This document shows, piece by piece, positions 19,761 to 31,800 of a stretch of DNA of 64,000 bases. The stretch's first letter is position 1. Every line of letters begins with the position of its first letter. Under the pieces are notes generated by a model, which was not told the origin of the DNA, ran no database searches, and saw only the letters and a list, made by a program, of their open reading frames with translations. The stretch is taken from positions 2,604,001 to 2,668,000 of the forward strand of contig NC_057321.1 in the NCBI RefSeq assembly GCF_000687475.1, written 5' to 3'. This DNA is from Ustilaginoidea virens. Its lineage: Eukaryota > Ascomycota > Sordariomycetes > Hypocreales > Clavicipitaceae. Both the position numbers and the translations under genes were made by a program.

Positions 19761-20613
19761 AGACTACATGTCAACCGACCTGTGCTCGCCCCTTGTCATC
19801 CCGCCCCCCATAATAACTCAATTGACCTAACTATTGCTGTAGGCTGTATCGCTAATATAATTGGTTTATTAGTCAGGGTTATTTAAAATTAATACGAAAT
19901 TGAGATAGATAGGTTAAATTAAGAGCAATATACTTGGGATTGGCCTGGATTAAGTAAGGAATAATTTATCTGCAGGTTGCACGTGACCCATAACGCAAAC
20001 GCCTACTTACCTGCGCTATTTCTCTTTCCTTCCTTTTGATATATTAGAATCCCTCGAGTATGCGCATTACCGCCCTCGTTTTTTATCAAAGAAAATCTGC
20101 ATATACGCAAATGGTACGTCTGAGATTAATTTTGAATTGAATTAGAATTGATTTTATAATTTAGTTCTTTAATTAGAAGGCGTACTTCAAGTATCTGAAT
20201 GAGAAGAAGGAGCGCCAACCGCATTTGCCTCCGCACGAGACCGATTTCGACGGTAAAATCATTATTATCGCTGGTGAGATTTACTATCGGATGGAGCTTA
20301 ATGACGAGGAATGATGCCTAAAGGTAATGCACTCTGCCTTTTAATCGCTTTCTTAATTAATTTTTGCCACTCCTAGAGCACTATATTTGCGACTACTGCA
20401 TCCCATAAGAAGCACATCAAGACATTCTATAAAGCTACTACTACCGACTCTGCGACCGGTGCCCTTTTGGCATTATGACTATTTAGGAACAACGCGCAGA
20501 TTTAAGAAACCAATCGCATTAACGATACAGCCCACAGCAATGGTCAGGTCAGTTAAGTTATTATGGGGGGTCGGATGACAAGAGGGCGGCACAGGTCGGT
20601 TGACCTGCGCTCT
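19761..20613. mobile_element. Non-autonomous Mutator-like element 1, about 110-bp terminal inverted repeats
   Basis: The left end GAGACTACATGTCAACCGACCTGTG and right end are inverted repeats over about 110 bp (19761-19873 and about 20504-20613; shared blocks include CATAATAACT, ATTGCTGT, GGCTGTATCG and ATTGGTTT). A 10-bp duplication flanks it, within the 9-11 bp range of Mutator-like (MULE) elements. A second element with the same ends lies at 61599-62464, so this is a dispersed family. There is no transposase. The interior is AT-rich except for a short spliced ORF (20060-20314) that is absent from the second element. Its right end is 167 bp upstream of the MYND gene start. Confidence 0.78.
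20060..20314 (+). CDS. Small two-exon ORF carried inside Mutator-like element 1
   Basis: Exon 20060-20113 and exon 20177-20314 join over a 63-nt AT-rich intron (GTACGT...TTAG, phase 0), giving 63 aa. The second exon has balanced codon use and higher GC than the element around it, and encodes a charged, protein-like sequence (with YFKYLNEKKERQPHLPPHET and later DFDGKIIIIAGEIYYRMEL). I recognise no family. It could be a gene piece captured by the element (Pack-MULE style) or a remnant of an element-encoded protein. The exon joining is inferred from splice consensus only. Confidence 0.35.
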
Positions 20614-20779
20614 GGTGTACTTTGGGCCGCCGTCAACCGACGATGATGACTCAGCAGCCCCTTTACATGCCCATGACAGCTTCACCCTTGGACAAATGTC
20701 CGGGCTACCTTGCCCCTCTCAACGGGCCACAGCGCTTTGCACCTCGTCCACCAGCCGCGCCTTTTCCGCCGCCCGCGAG

Positions 20780-21910
20780 ATGCCTCTCATCATGAACGCC
20801 GACGTGGCCAGGCTCGACGGCCTGGCCCCGCGGGCCTGCGAGCTGTGCGGCAGCAGAGAAGGCCTCCTCCGCTGCTCGGCCTGCCAGATGGTGTACTACT
20901 GCGGGCGGGACTGCCAGGCCGCCGACCGCGACGACCACAGGACGCCGTGCGGCGCCGTCAAGAAGGCGCGCCGCCTCTACCAGGCGGAGGAGACGGCGCT
21001 GCGCCAACGGCCGCCCGCCATGTTGGAGCCCGGGCGGTACTTTGAGGACCACGTCGGCGACTTCTGGTCCTACGTCGAGACGCGGCCGTACATGCGCGCG
21101 CGCTTCCACATGGTGGACGCGATGCTGACGAGCTACGGCACCGCCGGCGGGCCCGCCGACCTGGTGGAGACGGCCCTGGACCACCTGCTGGACATGATGC
21201 GCCTGTGCAGCGGCGACAACCTGGGCGTGCGGCACCTCGTGCCCGCGCTGTACATCCGGCTGGGCAGGGACCAGGAAGCCCACGACTTTGTGATGGGCAA
21301 CGCGCCCGACGAGGGGCGGCCGACCTACGGCCTGGTCAGCGGGGCCCCGCCGATGCTGAGCGTCCGAGACGCGGATGCGCTGGAGGATCCGGACCTGCGG
21401 TGGCCCGACGGCGTCTGGCTCGACCTGAGCGCCTGCGCGGCGCTGCTGCTGATCAAGGTGCGGGTCCTGCTGGACCTGCGGGCCGTCCAAAACGCGGGGA
21501 TCGCGCTCCGCGGCGCCGTGCCCCGGGAGATTGAGGACATGGTCCGCGGCCAGCTCGTGGGCGGCGGCATCGTGGGGTCGCGGCGCGACATGCTGCTGGC
21601 CGGGCCGGACGAGACGGCGAGGCTGCTCGACGCCGTCAAGCGCCAGGTCGCCAGCCTGCACGCAGCGGTCGATGCGTACAACGCCTACTTCTGGGACCTG
21701 CTGATCCACGACCCGGACGCTGGTATTTTGCGCAGGCCGATGCGCTACGCGGCCCGCTCGCAGGAGGAGGCGTTGCAGATGCTCGGATACCACTATGCTG
21801 CGTGGTACGAGACGCCTGGGGCGATGGACGTGCTTCGCGGTCTGAAAGGGGAGGACTGTGATGCTGCCCGGTTGAATAATGGAAGGGTTTCCCCATCGTG
21901 TGTATTCTAG
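20780..21910 (+). CDS. MYND-type zinc finger protein
   Basis: The frame is open from 20600, but that extension starts inside the terminal repeat of the neighbouring mobile element, so I choose Met 20780 (or Met 20792), giving 376 aa. Residues 20-57 are a complete MYND finger: Cys20, Cys23, Cys32, Cys35, Cys41, Cys45, His53 and Cys57 in the C-xx-C-x8-C-xx-C-x5-C-xxx-C-x7-H-xxx-C spacing. MYND fingers bind two zinc ions and usually dock proline-rich partner motifs. The rest (residues 80-376) is helical, with no SET or other catalytic motif that I can see, as in many fungal MYND proteins of unknown role. It is convergent with the acetyltransferase gene, 178 bp apart. Confidence 0.85.
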   Translation: MPLIMNADVARLDGLAPRACELCGSREGLLRCSACQMVYYCGRDCQAADRDDHRTPCGAVKKARRLYQAEETALRQRPPAMLEPGRYFEDHVGDFWSYVETRPYMRARFHMVDAMLTSYGTAGGPADLVETALDHLLDMMRLCSGDNLGVRHLVPALYIRLGRDQEAHDFVMGNAPDEGRPTYGLVSGAPPMLSVRDADALEDPDLRWPDGVWLDLSACAALLLIKVRVLLDLRAVQNAGIALRGAVPREIEDMVRGQLVGGGIVGSRRDMLLAGPDETARLLDAVKRQVASLHAAVDAYNAYFWDLLIHDPDAGILRRPMRYAARSQEEALQMLGYHYAAWYETPGAMDVLRGLKGEDCDAARLNNGRVSPSCVF

Positions 21911-22088
21911 TGCAAGAGTGCGAGTCCGCGGGTGGTGGGCAGGACGGGCGAGAGAGAATGGGGGGGGGGGCGAAGACAACAGAAAATAATCAAGGCAAGC
22001 CGGGAAGCTGCGGCACCAAAAGTGTCAATGACGCCACACCGAGGGCGGTTCTCGGTTCTTTTAGGCTTTGCATACTGCGGTGAACGGA

Positions 22089-22681
22089 TTAGTACACAAG
22101 CACCATGTCGTTCCAGGCCACCCCTCCGTGCGCACACGCGCTCCTGCCGCGATCGTCAAACCCCAGCTCCTGGTAGAAGGGCACCAGGCTCTCGTGCGTC
22201 AGGATGGCCACCCTCCGCACCCAGGGCACCCGCGCCATCAGCGCGAGGTACCGCGTCGCGAGGCTCCTGCCCACCCCGCGGCGCTGATGTGCCGGCGTCA
22301 CCGCCAGGGAGTGCAGCGCGAGCGTGGCCCCCTCGGGCTGGTGGCCCCCGTCGGCCGCGGCAGCCGCCTTCCAGCCCGGGGGGGCGGCCATGTCGTGCTC
22401 GCGGATGAGGCTGCCGTCGGACCGGGTGGCAAGGGCGTGGGCGATGAGGGTTTCGCCGCTCGCGGCAGGCTCGCGGACGAAGAGGCCGTGGCAGATGTCG
22501 GGGCAGACGGACAGCCGGTACTCGATCTGCCGATGTGAGCGGGGGTGGGCTTGGAAAGGTGGAAGGGGGGGCGCACCTGTTCGCGGGTTGCGGCCTCGGA
22601 TGGCGGAAAGGCAGATGCTTCGAGGGCGGCGCAGAGGTCGACGTCGGCGAGGGTCAGTTTGCGCATGTAGCTCGGGGCCAT
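22089..22681 (-). CDS. GNAT acetyltransferase, AANAT/polyamine-acetyltransferase-like
   Basis: Exons 22681-22577 and 22526-22089 (minus) join over a 50-nt intron (GTGCGC...GGCAG, phase 0), giving 180 aa. The N-terminus (MRKLTLADVDLCAALEASAF, then PPSEAATREQ joined to IEYRLSVCPDICHGLFV) matches the start of arylalkylamine N-acetyltransferase-like GNAT proteins. Acetyl-CoA-binding motif A is LHSLAVTPAHQRRGVGRSL with the Q/R-xx-G-x-G signature, and the C-terminal part (VPFYQELGFDD...VAWNDMVLVY) contains the usual Y-xx-LGF block. Expected reaction: transfer of acetyl from acetyl-CoA to a primary amine such as a polyamine or arylalkylamine. The single-frame reading would give a wrong Arg/Pro-rich N-terminus, so the splice matters. 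The retrotransposon nest begins 160 bp upstream of this start codon. Confidence 0.88.
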
Positions 22682-22840
22682 GGCGGAGGGTTGGCCGTCG
22701 CGACGGAGGTGCGGGTTGTTGGGTGTGTGTGATGTGTGATGTCAACTTCCATGGATGCGGCTGGGTGATGCTTGTTTTCGTTTCGGGCGTGTGTCAGCAC
22801 TCCCGTCCCCCGCTGCCCCGCTGCCCCGCTGGAGAACTGT

Positions 22841-22845
22841 TTAGC
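22841..22845. repeat. Target-site duplication TTAGC of Copia D (left)
   Basis: TTAGC here and at 61132-61136 marks the host target of the outermost retrotransposon. Confidence 0.85.
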
Positions 22846-23041
22846 TATTGGAGGGAAATTGGCTTGTCTGTAATGTGGATATCGGTCATATCCGAGGGTG
22901 GATGTGCCGAGTTCTCCCTGGATCAGTAAGCCCTTAGGGGTACCCCCTATCCCACTATAAATAGCTGGGAACACAAGTCTCTTAGAGAAGACTTAGTTCC
23001 TTCAATTAAGTATTATCGCATTTTCCCTGTGCATTCTGACA
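22846..23041 (+). repeat. 5' LTR of Copia D
   Basis: 196 bp from TATTGGAGGG (TG end changed to TA) to CATTCTGACA, with a TATAAATA promoter-like motif at 22956-22963. The following TAGTAGCAATTGCG resembles a TGGTAGC-type primer binding site with one G-to-A change. Confidence 0.92.
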
Positions 23042-23299
23042 TAGTAGCAATTGCGTAAATATCACAATAAAACCTTATTGTTATCCCTTACCTTATGGCC
23101 CAGCCTTAAGATCAACTGTTATCTTTATTTTGCTGTAAAAGCTACTGTTTTCCGGATCCTATTTAAGTAAGCTCCGGGTTCCCCATTAAATCCGTCGAAA
23201 GCCTTATTGCTAATATACTCGTGTGGCCTTATTAATTAAAAAGGAGGCTATTATAGAAAGTCGCGATATTTCCTTTAATCTAAAAATCGACATCTTAAC

Positions 23300-26144
23300 C
23301 GCTATTTTCGTTAGATCAATTTATGCCCTAAACATTATTATTAGCGAAAATAGGTACTATTACTGATGATAGCTCTAAACTAGTAGTTAAGCTAATATCC
23401 CGATATAATTGGGATATCTGGTATGATTATATTTAAAAGTATGCTTTAGAGGATAATATTTAGATATTTATTAATCCTAAGGGCTCGGCGATGCTAAATA
23501 TGCCCCTTTTGCCGGCGTGGGAATTAGATAAACCTATCTATTCCATATAAGCATTAGCATTAATACCAATATCGGTAGCAATAGCCGATTCATTAATAGA
23601 AGCTATAGATCGTACCCCTTTTATAAATACTAGAGCTATAACGGCAGCTAGGGTATTATCGGCAGGACTATTACCCTCGGTAAGAATAAAAATAATCCAG
23701 CCGCAGCAAATCGAGAATATTAAAGAAAACTACTACTTTAAGCCGATATAACGCCCTAATGGTATTAATACTACAGAATAGATGAAATAAGCTAATATTT
23801 AGTATAACTTTTAGAATGACTATTATACGATATTTAATCGGAATCTTCAAGCGTATACAGTATAGTTCGAATTAATGCTAAGCCCTAACTATAAGATATT
23901 AATAGCAGGCGATTAAAACATTTAAGGAAAAATTTAACGCCTAATAGAACGTATACGACCGGTTCAGCTTATTATCTGGGAATACCTTAAAGAAAAATTC
24001 AAGCAGGCTATACAATATAACCTCGGAAGATATAATATAGAGGAATGGTTTAATAAAATCTCTATATTGTATAAGCGATTAATGCGAATAGACTTGATCC
24101 TTATTAATAGGAATACGCCTACTAAATGGCTAGCGGAAGCTCTTTATTAAAAGTATCCTGCCTTTAAGGAAAAAATCCTTAATCGAATAATAAAAGCATA
24201 AAAACGGAATAAATATCTTGATTTTCTAATAACTATTAAATATATTCGGCAGAAATAGGAGCTAGAAGAAAAAGGGAAGGTTAGCAGTAGTTATATAGTA
24301 TTTATGACCAATAATACTAAACCTTCGTTGTAAGCCGCTTCTAGCGATATTTTAGCTTTATCTTTAGTAGAGAAAAAGACCTATAAATACTATAGCAAGC
24401 CCTATATAGTAAAGGGGCCTTATTATAAGAATTATTAGATATTAACTCTATCGATAGCTTTAAACCACTTAAAAGATAGGATTAGTAAGAAAAGCTAGGA
24501 AGCTATATATAAAAAGATAAAAAAGGAATCTAAAAAGGTATAAAATGCATTTAAGGCCTTTTAAGATAAACATAAGGGCAAGGGCAAAGGCAAAAGCAAC
24601 GATAATAATAATAAGGAAAAAGATAGATTAATAGAAAAAAAAAAGGAAGATAAAATATTCACAATATCTATTCTTTCTATAGGAACTCACCCGGATGATT
24701 TAGGCCTTTTAAAGTCTTATATTATACTCGATAGTAGCACTTTAATATACGTTTTTAATAATATAAAGTAGTTTACTAATATCGATTATAATATTGATAA
24801 GCATTTCGTTCGTAATGCTTATAATAGTATTTTAAAAGTTCTTAGTATTAGCTCTATTCGAATTATATTATAGGATGGAAGGGCTATTACCTTTACCAAT
24901 ATTCTATATAATCCGATAATTATAGCGAATCTTTTCGCCGTAAAAAAGATAAGAAATAAGGGATTATTTTAGAATAATAAAGTCGATAAGATTTACCTAC
25001 GAAAAAATAGTTAATAAGAAGTGATCTTTTAAGTTTCTTAGGTAGATAAGAGGCCCTACATCCTCTATTAAAGTAGCGGAAATAATATGCCTATAGATGA
25101 ATTTATTATAAAGGCTTAAAATAAAGCCTTAAATATTAATGAAGCCTATTTAGCTCGAGGAGATAGCCGCTAGCCTAAAACTTCAATAAAAACGCCTTAT
25201 ATTATCTAGCATACGCATTTTAGGCACTTAGGTCGGGATTCGATGGATTATATCTTTAAAGATATATTATAGATACCCGAGGAAAAAGAAGCTTTAAATT
25301 ATAAGGTTTATAGCAGCATGAAAATTATAAAGTAGATATTATAATTATTTTATAAGCTCTTAATGCCTTAGGAACCCTTTAAAATAGTCTCTTTCGATCT
25401 ATTTCTATAAGCTGCTGCTTTCAATAGTGATAAATATATAGCGTTATTTACCTGCCGATTCATAGGAATAAAGTGTATTTTTATAATACCTAGAAAGACC
25501 GACCTACCTAGATACTAGCTAATCTTCGAGAATCGGGTTTTACGCCTATACGATATAGCGATCGCGATAGTTATTTCTAATAACGAAACGGCACTCTAGA
25601 CTAGTAATAGTTAGGAAGAAGCTAAACGGAAAGGTATTATAATTCGAAATTCGAGCCTTAGTTACTAATATTAGAATGGTTATACTGAATGTTCTAGGGG
25701 GGTATTAAAGACGAAAATAGCCCTTCTCAATATATAAGCAGGCTTTCCTAAGGAGTTATAGCCTATTACAGCCGAAGTAGCGGTATATTTACTAAATCGA
25801 AGCCCTAGGAAGTTAGAAAGACCTTACGATAACTGGAAGTTACCTCTTTAAATACTTTAATTTTAGCTCTATAATAATAAGCCCGCCTGGAAATACCTAC
25901 CGGCAGATATTCATCTATAAATTCACCACCTCTGCGCCTATAGATACAAGGCTTTCGTAATAACTCGCGATAGGATATTGCAGAAAGGTCTAAAGCTCAA
26001 TTAAAGAGCTTACATCAGGTATTTAGCAGGCTATATCTCGACCACTTAATACCTAATTTGGGTGCCTTTATTAAAAAGAAACTGCTGGTTTAATTCTAGC
26101 CATATTACATTCGATGAGACCATTTTTTATTAAGATAAACGCTA
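23300..26144 (+). pseudogene. Copia D gag-protease-integrase remnant
   Basis: Read with TAG/TAA taken as decayed codons, one frame gives a Copia-type Gag (with NDYYTIFNRNLQAY and LIIWEYLKEKFKQA), a degraded zinc knuckle (KYYSKPY-x5-PYYKNY where Cys/His/Gly positions are now Tyr/Val), a Lys/Asn-rich linker, a protease with ILDSSTLIYVFNN, a GAG-pre-integrase stretch (HTHFRHLGRDSMDYIF) and an integrase core ending near the E insertion. Many stops make it non-functional. The integrase C-terminus and RT continue after 58596. Start and end are approximate. Confidence 0.75.
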
Positions 26145-26149
26145 CTTAC
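26145..26149. repeat. Target-site duplication CTTAC of element E (left)
   Basis: CTTAC here and at 58591-58595, where Copia D's reading resumes. Confidence 0.88.
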
Positions 26150-26391
26150 TGTTACGGGCTCGGGCTACGCCCGCGCCACAATATAGCTAGGACTCGGGCT
26201 GCGCCCGCGACTAGCCTAAGGAGTATCGGCATAGGGTTATAAGGGCTCGCTAAGGACTCAGCCCGTACTACGTACGGGCATAAATAGACTACTTAGAGGC
26301 CCCTATTCGGGTCCTCTTCCTTTCCTTCTTAGTCTATTTAATATATTCATTCGACGCCTATTCGCAATAGCCCTAGGGCCAGTCCTTTACA
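26150..26391 (+). repeat. 5' LTR of element E
   Basis: 242 bp from TGTTACGGGC to CCTTTACA, with a GGCATAAATAGAC promoter-like motif near 26278. Confidence 0.9.
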
Positions 26392-26739
26392 TTTAAATAG
26401 ACTCTCTCAGCCTTACTATTATAACCTCACATTATAGAGCCGATGATGTAGGCTATACAAGATATCGAGATAAGTACACCTGGAGAAACGGGTATAGATC
26501 ACCCAAGACTATAACGCCCCCGATATAATATATATACCCGAGTAGAGTAGCTTATATTAGGGTTATAATAGATAGAGGCGTAGATGCAGACTAATATATA
26601 ATACCTCGCTGCTGTTACCGCCTTGCTATAGACCCTCCTTACGAATTAGTTAAATAGCTCCTAAAACGCTACCTAACCGGCCCCGGTCGTATAATAGAAC
26701 GCCCCCCTCCCTATGGCTTAGAATACCTAGCCAAAATAT

Positions 26740-27346
26740 AAGCCGATCCTAATGGGGGACCCCTTTAATAGCAAAAAGGCTATATTTACAGCCTGGCGGA
26801 CCTTTATACAATATAAGCTCGAGGTCGATAAGGAATTTATTAGGGACAAAAAGACCTAATAGATATTTATCTTTTAGAACCTTTTGTCTACAATCTAATT
26901 ATAAATCGCGGCCTTTTTCAAGAATAGTATAGCTTGCGATTATAATATAATAAAGTTCTTCGAATACCTCTAATATCTCTTTGAGGACTTACACCAATAG
27001 GATCGCGCTATCACTAAGCTTAAGCACTCCTTATACTAAGGCCCTAAGGAACCTTTTGCTGCCTTTTTTATGCGATTTAAGGAAAAACTTACGCTTATTA
27101 ACGGTCTCGGTTAGCCTAAGGAAGTTAAGCTTAAATACCTCCGATTAGCGCTTAACGCTTATATAGCTGATAAGATTATTAGCCTTAGGGTCTCCCGTTA
27201 TAATTATTATTCGGCGGTAGACTATTACCGATAAATTGCTATCGATATTAAGACTAGCTTAACTATTAATTACTATACGGGTTCGACCTGTTCCCGACCG
27301 ATATACGCCTGGGATTCCGAGGGCGATATATAAATATCGGGTGTTA
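26740..27346 (+). pseudogene. Element E Gag remnant (Gypsy type), first part
   Basis: Reading through TAG codons gives the typical fungal Gypsy Gag order: GDPF, KKAIFTAWRTFIQYKLEVDK, later FKNSIACDYNIIKFFEYLQYLFEDLH and EPFAAFFMRFKEKLTLINGL, with YLRLALN. Capsid domain only; interrupted at 27351 by Copia B1 and continued after 41318. Confidence 0.65.
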
Positions 27347-27351
27347 ATAAG
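27347..27351. repeat. Target-site duplication ATAAG of Copia B1 (left)
   Basis: ATAAG here and at 41313-41317 brackets B1. Confidence 0.85.
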
Positions 27352-28095
27352 TGTTAAAATCCTATAGTAGCCTACTAGGCTGCTGGCCTTATGCCCTACT
27401 GGCCTACTAACCTTCTGGCCCTTATACCGCCTCTTGGACTTATGGTAGTATTACCTTAGGCCTTTGCCTTCTACCTTAAGGATTTTCAGTGGATTATTTA
27501 CTGTATATCAAGTAAGGTAGGCCTTGTTGAAAAGGTGTGGCATTGCTAAATTAGCGTGGTTGCCTACTAGCGTGGTGGCGGCCTACTAGTGTGGTGTGGC
27601 ATTGCTAAATTAGCGTGGTGGCCTACTAGCGTGGTGGCTAGTCCACTAGTGTAGTGGTTAGTTACTAGTGCGGTGACTAATTACTAGTGCGGTGGTTAGG
27701 GTGGTTGGAAAGGTCGGATATAGTGGGGTTGCTGACGTATCATAGCGAGCATTACGGGGAGCTTTCTTACTGGCTACCTTGGATGCCTGGGCCCACCCCT
27801 CCTTCGTGTATATATAGGATAGCTTTTCCCCTTCTTTCTAGATAGTAGAAGGGCAGCATAATCGAACCTGTTAATGCACTACATGCCTCTTAACTTCCAC
27901 CTTCCCTGCGTTTTTGGTTATCTTATATTTGCCTTGCCTTTACACTTGCCCTGCTTTATAGCACTTGTATAGTCTTAGGACTTAGTGAAAAATCTAGTAT
28001 TTATACTAAGATTAGTTCACAGGTTGCAGATAGTCTTGTGCCATCTAGCTAGCTAGTAAGGCTCTGCTTTTATAGTGACCTTGAGAATTGCAATA
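27352..28095 (+). repeat. 5' LTR of Copia B1
   Basis: 744 bp from TGTTAAAATCC to GAGAATTGCAATA. It contains a promoter-like GTGTATATATAGG near 27807 and an internal minisatellite of TACTAGYGYGGTGG-type units (about 27540-27705). Confidence 0.9.
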
Positions 28096-28110
28096 GGTTA
28101 TGAGCCCGGG
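28096..28110 (+). promoter_or_regulatory. Primer binding site of B1, complementary to the initiator-tRNA anticodon arm
   Basis: GGTTATGAGCCCGGG follows the LTR directly. Its reverse complement CCCGGGCTCATAACC contains the CAT anticodon and loop of initiator tRNA-Met (GGGCTCATAACC), the half-tRNA priming mode known for Drosophila copia. Confidence 0.7.
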
Positions 28111-28489
28111 TTTTACTTCTTTATTTTAATCCTACCTTTTTATGTTCACCCCTTGGTCTCTTTTGCTTATTAGTACTACTAATATAGCTATCCTTTAGTA
28201 TCTTCGGCTTACCCTTATTAACTTCGGCTTACCTATTATTACCTTTGGCTTACCCTTATTACCTATGGTATTACCCTGCGGCAATCAATGGCGTACCTAA
28301 CGGCAACTTATAGCGTAACCTCACGGCACTTTTAGCGTAACCTTATGTTATTTTCGGCGTAATCTACGGCACCTATGGATTTTATAGTGTGATATCTACT
28401 ATACTATACTACTGTATAATACCTTTGCACCTAGTGTACGATACCTACTGCACTATACGGTACCTATTATACTCTTCCACTTATAGCAC

Positions 28490-28610
28490 TTTTGGTACAG
28501 CATTTACGGCACCTTTTATATTACGGCACCTATAGCACCCACGGTATCTATAGTACCTACGGCACCTACGGCACTTATGGCACCTTTATATTACGGCACC
28601 ATATAAGCAC
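28490..28610 (+). repeat. GGCACCTAC-type 9-bp repeats in the B1 leader
   Basis: Repeated GGCACCTA(C/T) units in the untranslated leader; the same array occurs in B2 at 35634-35750. Confidence 0.75.
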
Positions 28611-28866
28611 CTTGAATACTAACGCTATAATACGGATTTGCATAACGCCTACGGCATCCGTGCTTTTTTATATTAAGACCTGCCGCTATATTCTGCGGTT
28701 ACCTTTTATAGTAGGCTACTAGCCACTATATTTACTAGCTATCTAGCTAGTTATTCGGTTATTTTACTAGTTATTCGACTATTTTGCTAGCTATTTAGCT
28801 AGTTATTCCTCTGTTTTTACAACTATCGGCACCATTTTTTAATGGATTTTTAAACCCTTTTTGCCT

Positions 28867-31800
28867 ACTATAGCAGAGTTAGGATCCTATAAGGTCCCTG
28901 AATCCGATACTGAAGTTGATACTAATGCATAGCTATAGCTAGATATGGACGATATGAAATCCCAGATGAATATACTAACTGACCTTATATAGGGCCTAGT
29001 TAGTAGGCAAAATAATAATACCTAGGCTACCTAGGCTACTAATAAGAAGCCTACTAAAGCTACTGAAGCTGGACCTTCTACTAAGACTACTACTAAAGAT
29101 AATGATAGTAAAGCTAATGTTATGGAAATCGACCAACCTTCTACTCTTATAAAATATAAGGGTAAAGAGCCTATTTATACAATGCTACTAATAATTATTA
29201 CTAACTAAATTAGTGATGGGGCTATTAAGGAATTAGCTAAGACTGCTAACCGCTTTAAGGAGTCCTAAAAGCTAAAAAGCCTTTATAATTTCGACTAGTA
29301 GAAGCAGGCCCTTATAATACAACTTAGGGCCTTTAAAATAGCTAATTTTATTAACGACCCCTCTATAGTAAGGCACTTTGATGAGTCTGAGCAGGCACTT
29401 TTACTACTAATGCTAAAGAATAGCTATGGTAAAGAAGCTGTAGAGGCTATAGATTGGTGTAATAACCCAGAGGAAGCCTACCTTTTACTAGTGGCCTAGT
29501 ACTGCCACTCACCAGAAGTATAGCGGGCACACTTATACCCTATATTTCACACCCTTATATTTACCGGTTATAAAGGCACTTTAGAGGCTTTTAATAGCGA
29601 ATTTAATAGCTATATATCTCGCCTTAGAATCCTAGGTTTTAAGATCGACTCTTTTGATTAAGTTAATTAGTATCTTTAGGCTGTAGAGGGGGTATTTACC
29701 CGCTGGACTGAATGCTAACGCTCTATGATTAGGGCTTATAGCGCCTAAGGTGTTATTAATAGCAGCAAATTTAACCTTTAGTATTTTATAGTTGACCTAC
29801 TAGAAGAATAGCGTTCTAAAGGGTCTAATAAGGTAGCTGCTAATAATAACCCTAAGCAGCTTAAGGCTTCTAAGGACTCTAAGAATAAAGGGTCTGCTAA
29901 TGCCGCTTCTACTAATAATAATAGTAAGAATAATTCTACTAATAATAGGAAAAAGAAGTAGTAATAGAAGAAGAAATAGGACTGTAGCAAACAGCAAGAT
30001 ATTAAGGCTTTTATTATAGGCAACTATAATACTTAAGATATTAATATATCTTATTCTTCTTTATCTATATCCACTAATATAAGCTATAGTGCTAAATCAG
30101 GCGGTAAAACCCCTAAGGATGCCCTCCTTTACAATATAGGCTCTACTTGTTATATTGTTAATGATAAGAAGTATTTCACTATTTTTCACCACTTTGAGAA
30201 GGATAATAAGCCTGTTATTACTACTGGTGGTGGCCCTATTTCCCCTACTGGTTGGGGCACGGCACGATTTACTATACTATAGGGCGTTAATCCCACTAAA
30301 TGGGGTATTATAGAGCTTAAGAATGCCCTATATATTCCTACCTTAGATATTAATATTATTAGCGGTGTAAAGCACTATGCCGCTAAAGGGGTATTAATTA
30401 AAAATCAGCTTTAGTCAGTAAGCCGTAAATGCATCGGCATTTTTAACTTTAAAAAATATGGCTTTTTCCTTCTATAGAAAGGAATAGACACACTACTACT
30501 GCATCAACCTTGCAGCTATTATACTGTTACTAATAGTATAATAGTAGAGGTCTCTAGCCCTATTAACCCTGTTGATTATAGTGATCCTAAGGATACCACT
30601 ATTACCCCTGTTCCTACTACTGCAACTAGTAAGGAACCTGTAGAGGCTATTAGCCCTACTACTAACTCTCCCGCTATTATGACTAGCGAAGAGCCTACTA
30701 TTACGATTAGCGAAAATCCTATAGTAGCTACTAGCCCTACTCCTGCCCCTGTAGCTGCTGATACAGAATATCAGAAGTTATTATAGTTAGCCGGCATTTA
30801 GCATATACGGCTAGGGCATATAGGTATTCAGCTACTTAAAAAGACTTATGCTAATATCCCTGGTCTTCCTAACCTTAATAAGGTTAAAGATGCTGATTTT
30901 CGCTGCTTAGCCTGTATATAGGCTAAGAAGGTTAGAAGACCTTCTAAAGATACGATTTTAAATCCAGCTAAATGCCTGGATATTATAGAAGGTGATACTT
31001 TTGCTATATCACCTATGCTATATAACAAACGACCTATTGCCCTTATATTAGTGGATAGAAAATCCCGATTTCGTTAGCTATACTTACTGCCTAATAGGGA
31101 AGGCACTATTGTATTTAAAGTATTATAGAGCTTTATATAGAGCCTATAGGTCAGATATAGTAAAACGCCTGTTGAATTCCATTATAATAGTGGAAATGAA
31201 ATTAATAAAATGCTTAGTGATTGGCTTATCGAACAGGGTATAACTTTTAATATATCTTGCCTTTATATTTACGAATAAAACGGCCTAGCTGAGCGGTCTA
31301 TTAGGGTTATAGCTGATAGGCTACGTGCTACTATAGCCTGGTTAAGGCTTCTATTTAACCTCTAGTCTGCTGTAATTACTGGCGTTATTATGCTAGTAAA
31401 TATAATAGCTGTTACTAATAGACCTTCTAGCCCCTATTAGGAGCTATTAAAGGATTATGACTATATTACGCCGGAGTACTACCCTGATCTTATTAACCTT
31501 AGGGCCATTGGAGCAGCTATTAAAGTATTTATACTATACGAAAAGCGTGTAAAAAGCCGTAAATTAGCGCCCTATACCGAGCCTGGTAGACTCCTTACCA
31601 CTCTAGGTAATAATACTTACCTAGTCTACCTTCTAAAGAAGAAGGTTGTTATTAAAATAACTTTTATTACCTTTATTTATCAAAATGAAGGTATAGGCCC
31701 TATTTCTAATGGCCTAGAAGGAGACTTTTATAGAGGGCAAAATATAGGTTTAGAGGGGGTATTTAGCAGAGAACCTACTATTTTACTAGATGACTTAAAA

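Noticed and set aside
20705..21979. 424-codon open frame on - opposite the MYND gene
   Set aside because: His/Arg/Pro-rich shadow of a GC-rich gene; the + frame has a complete MYND finger.
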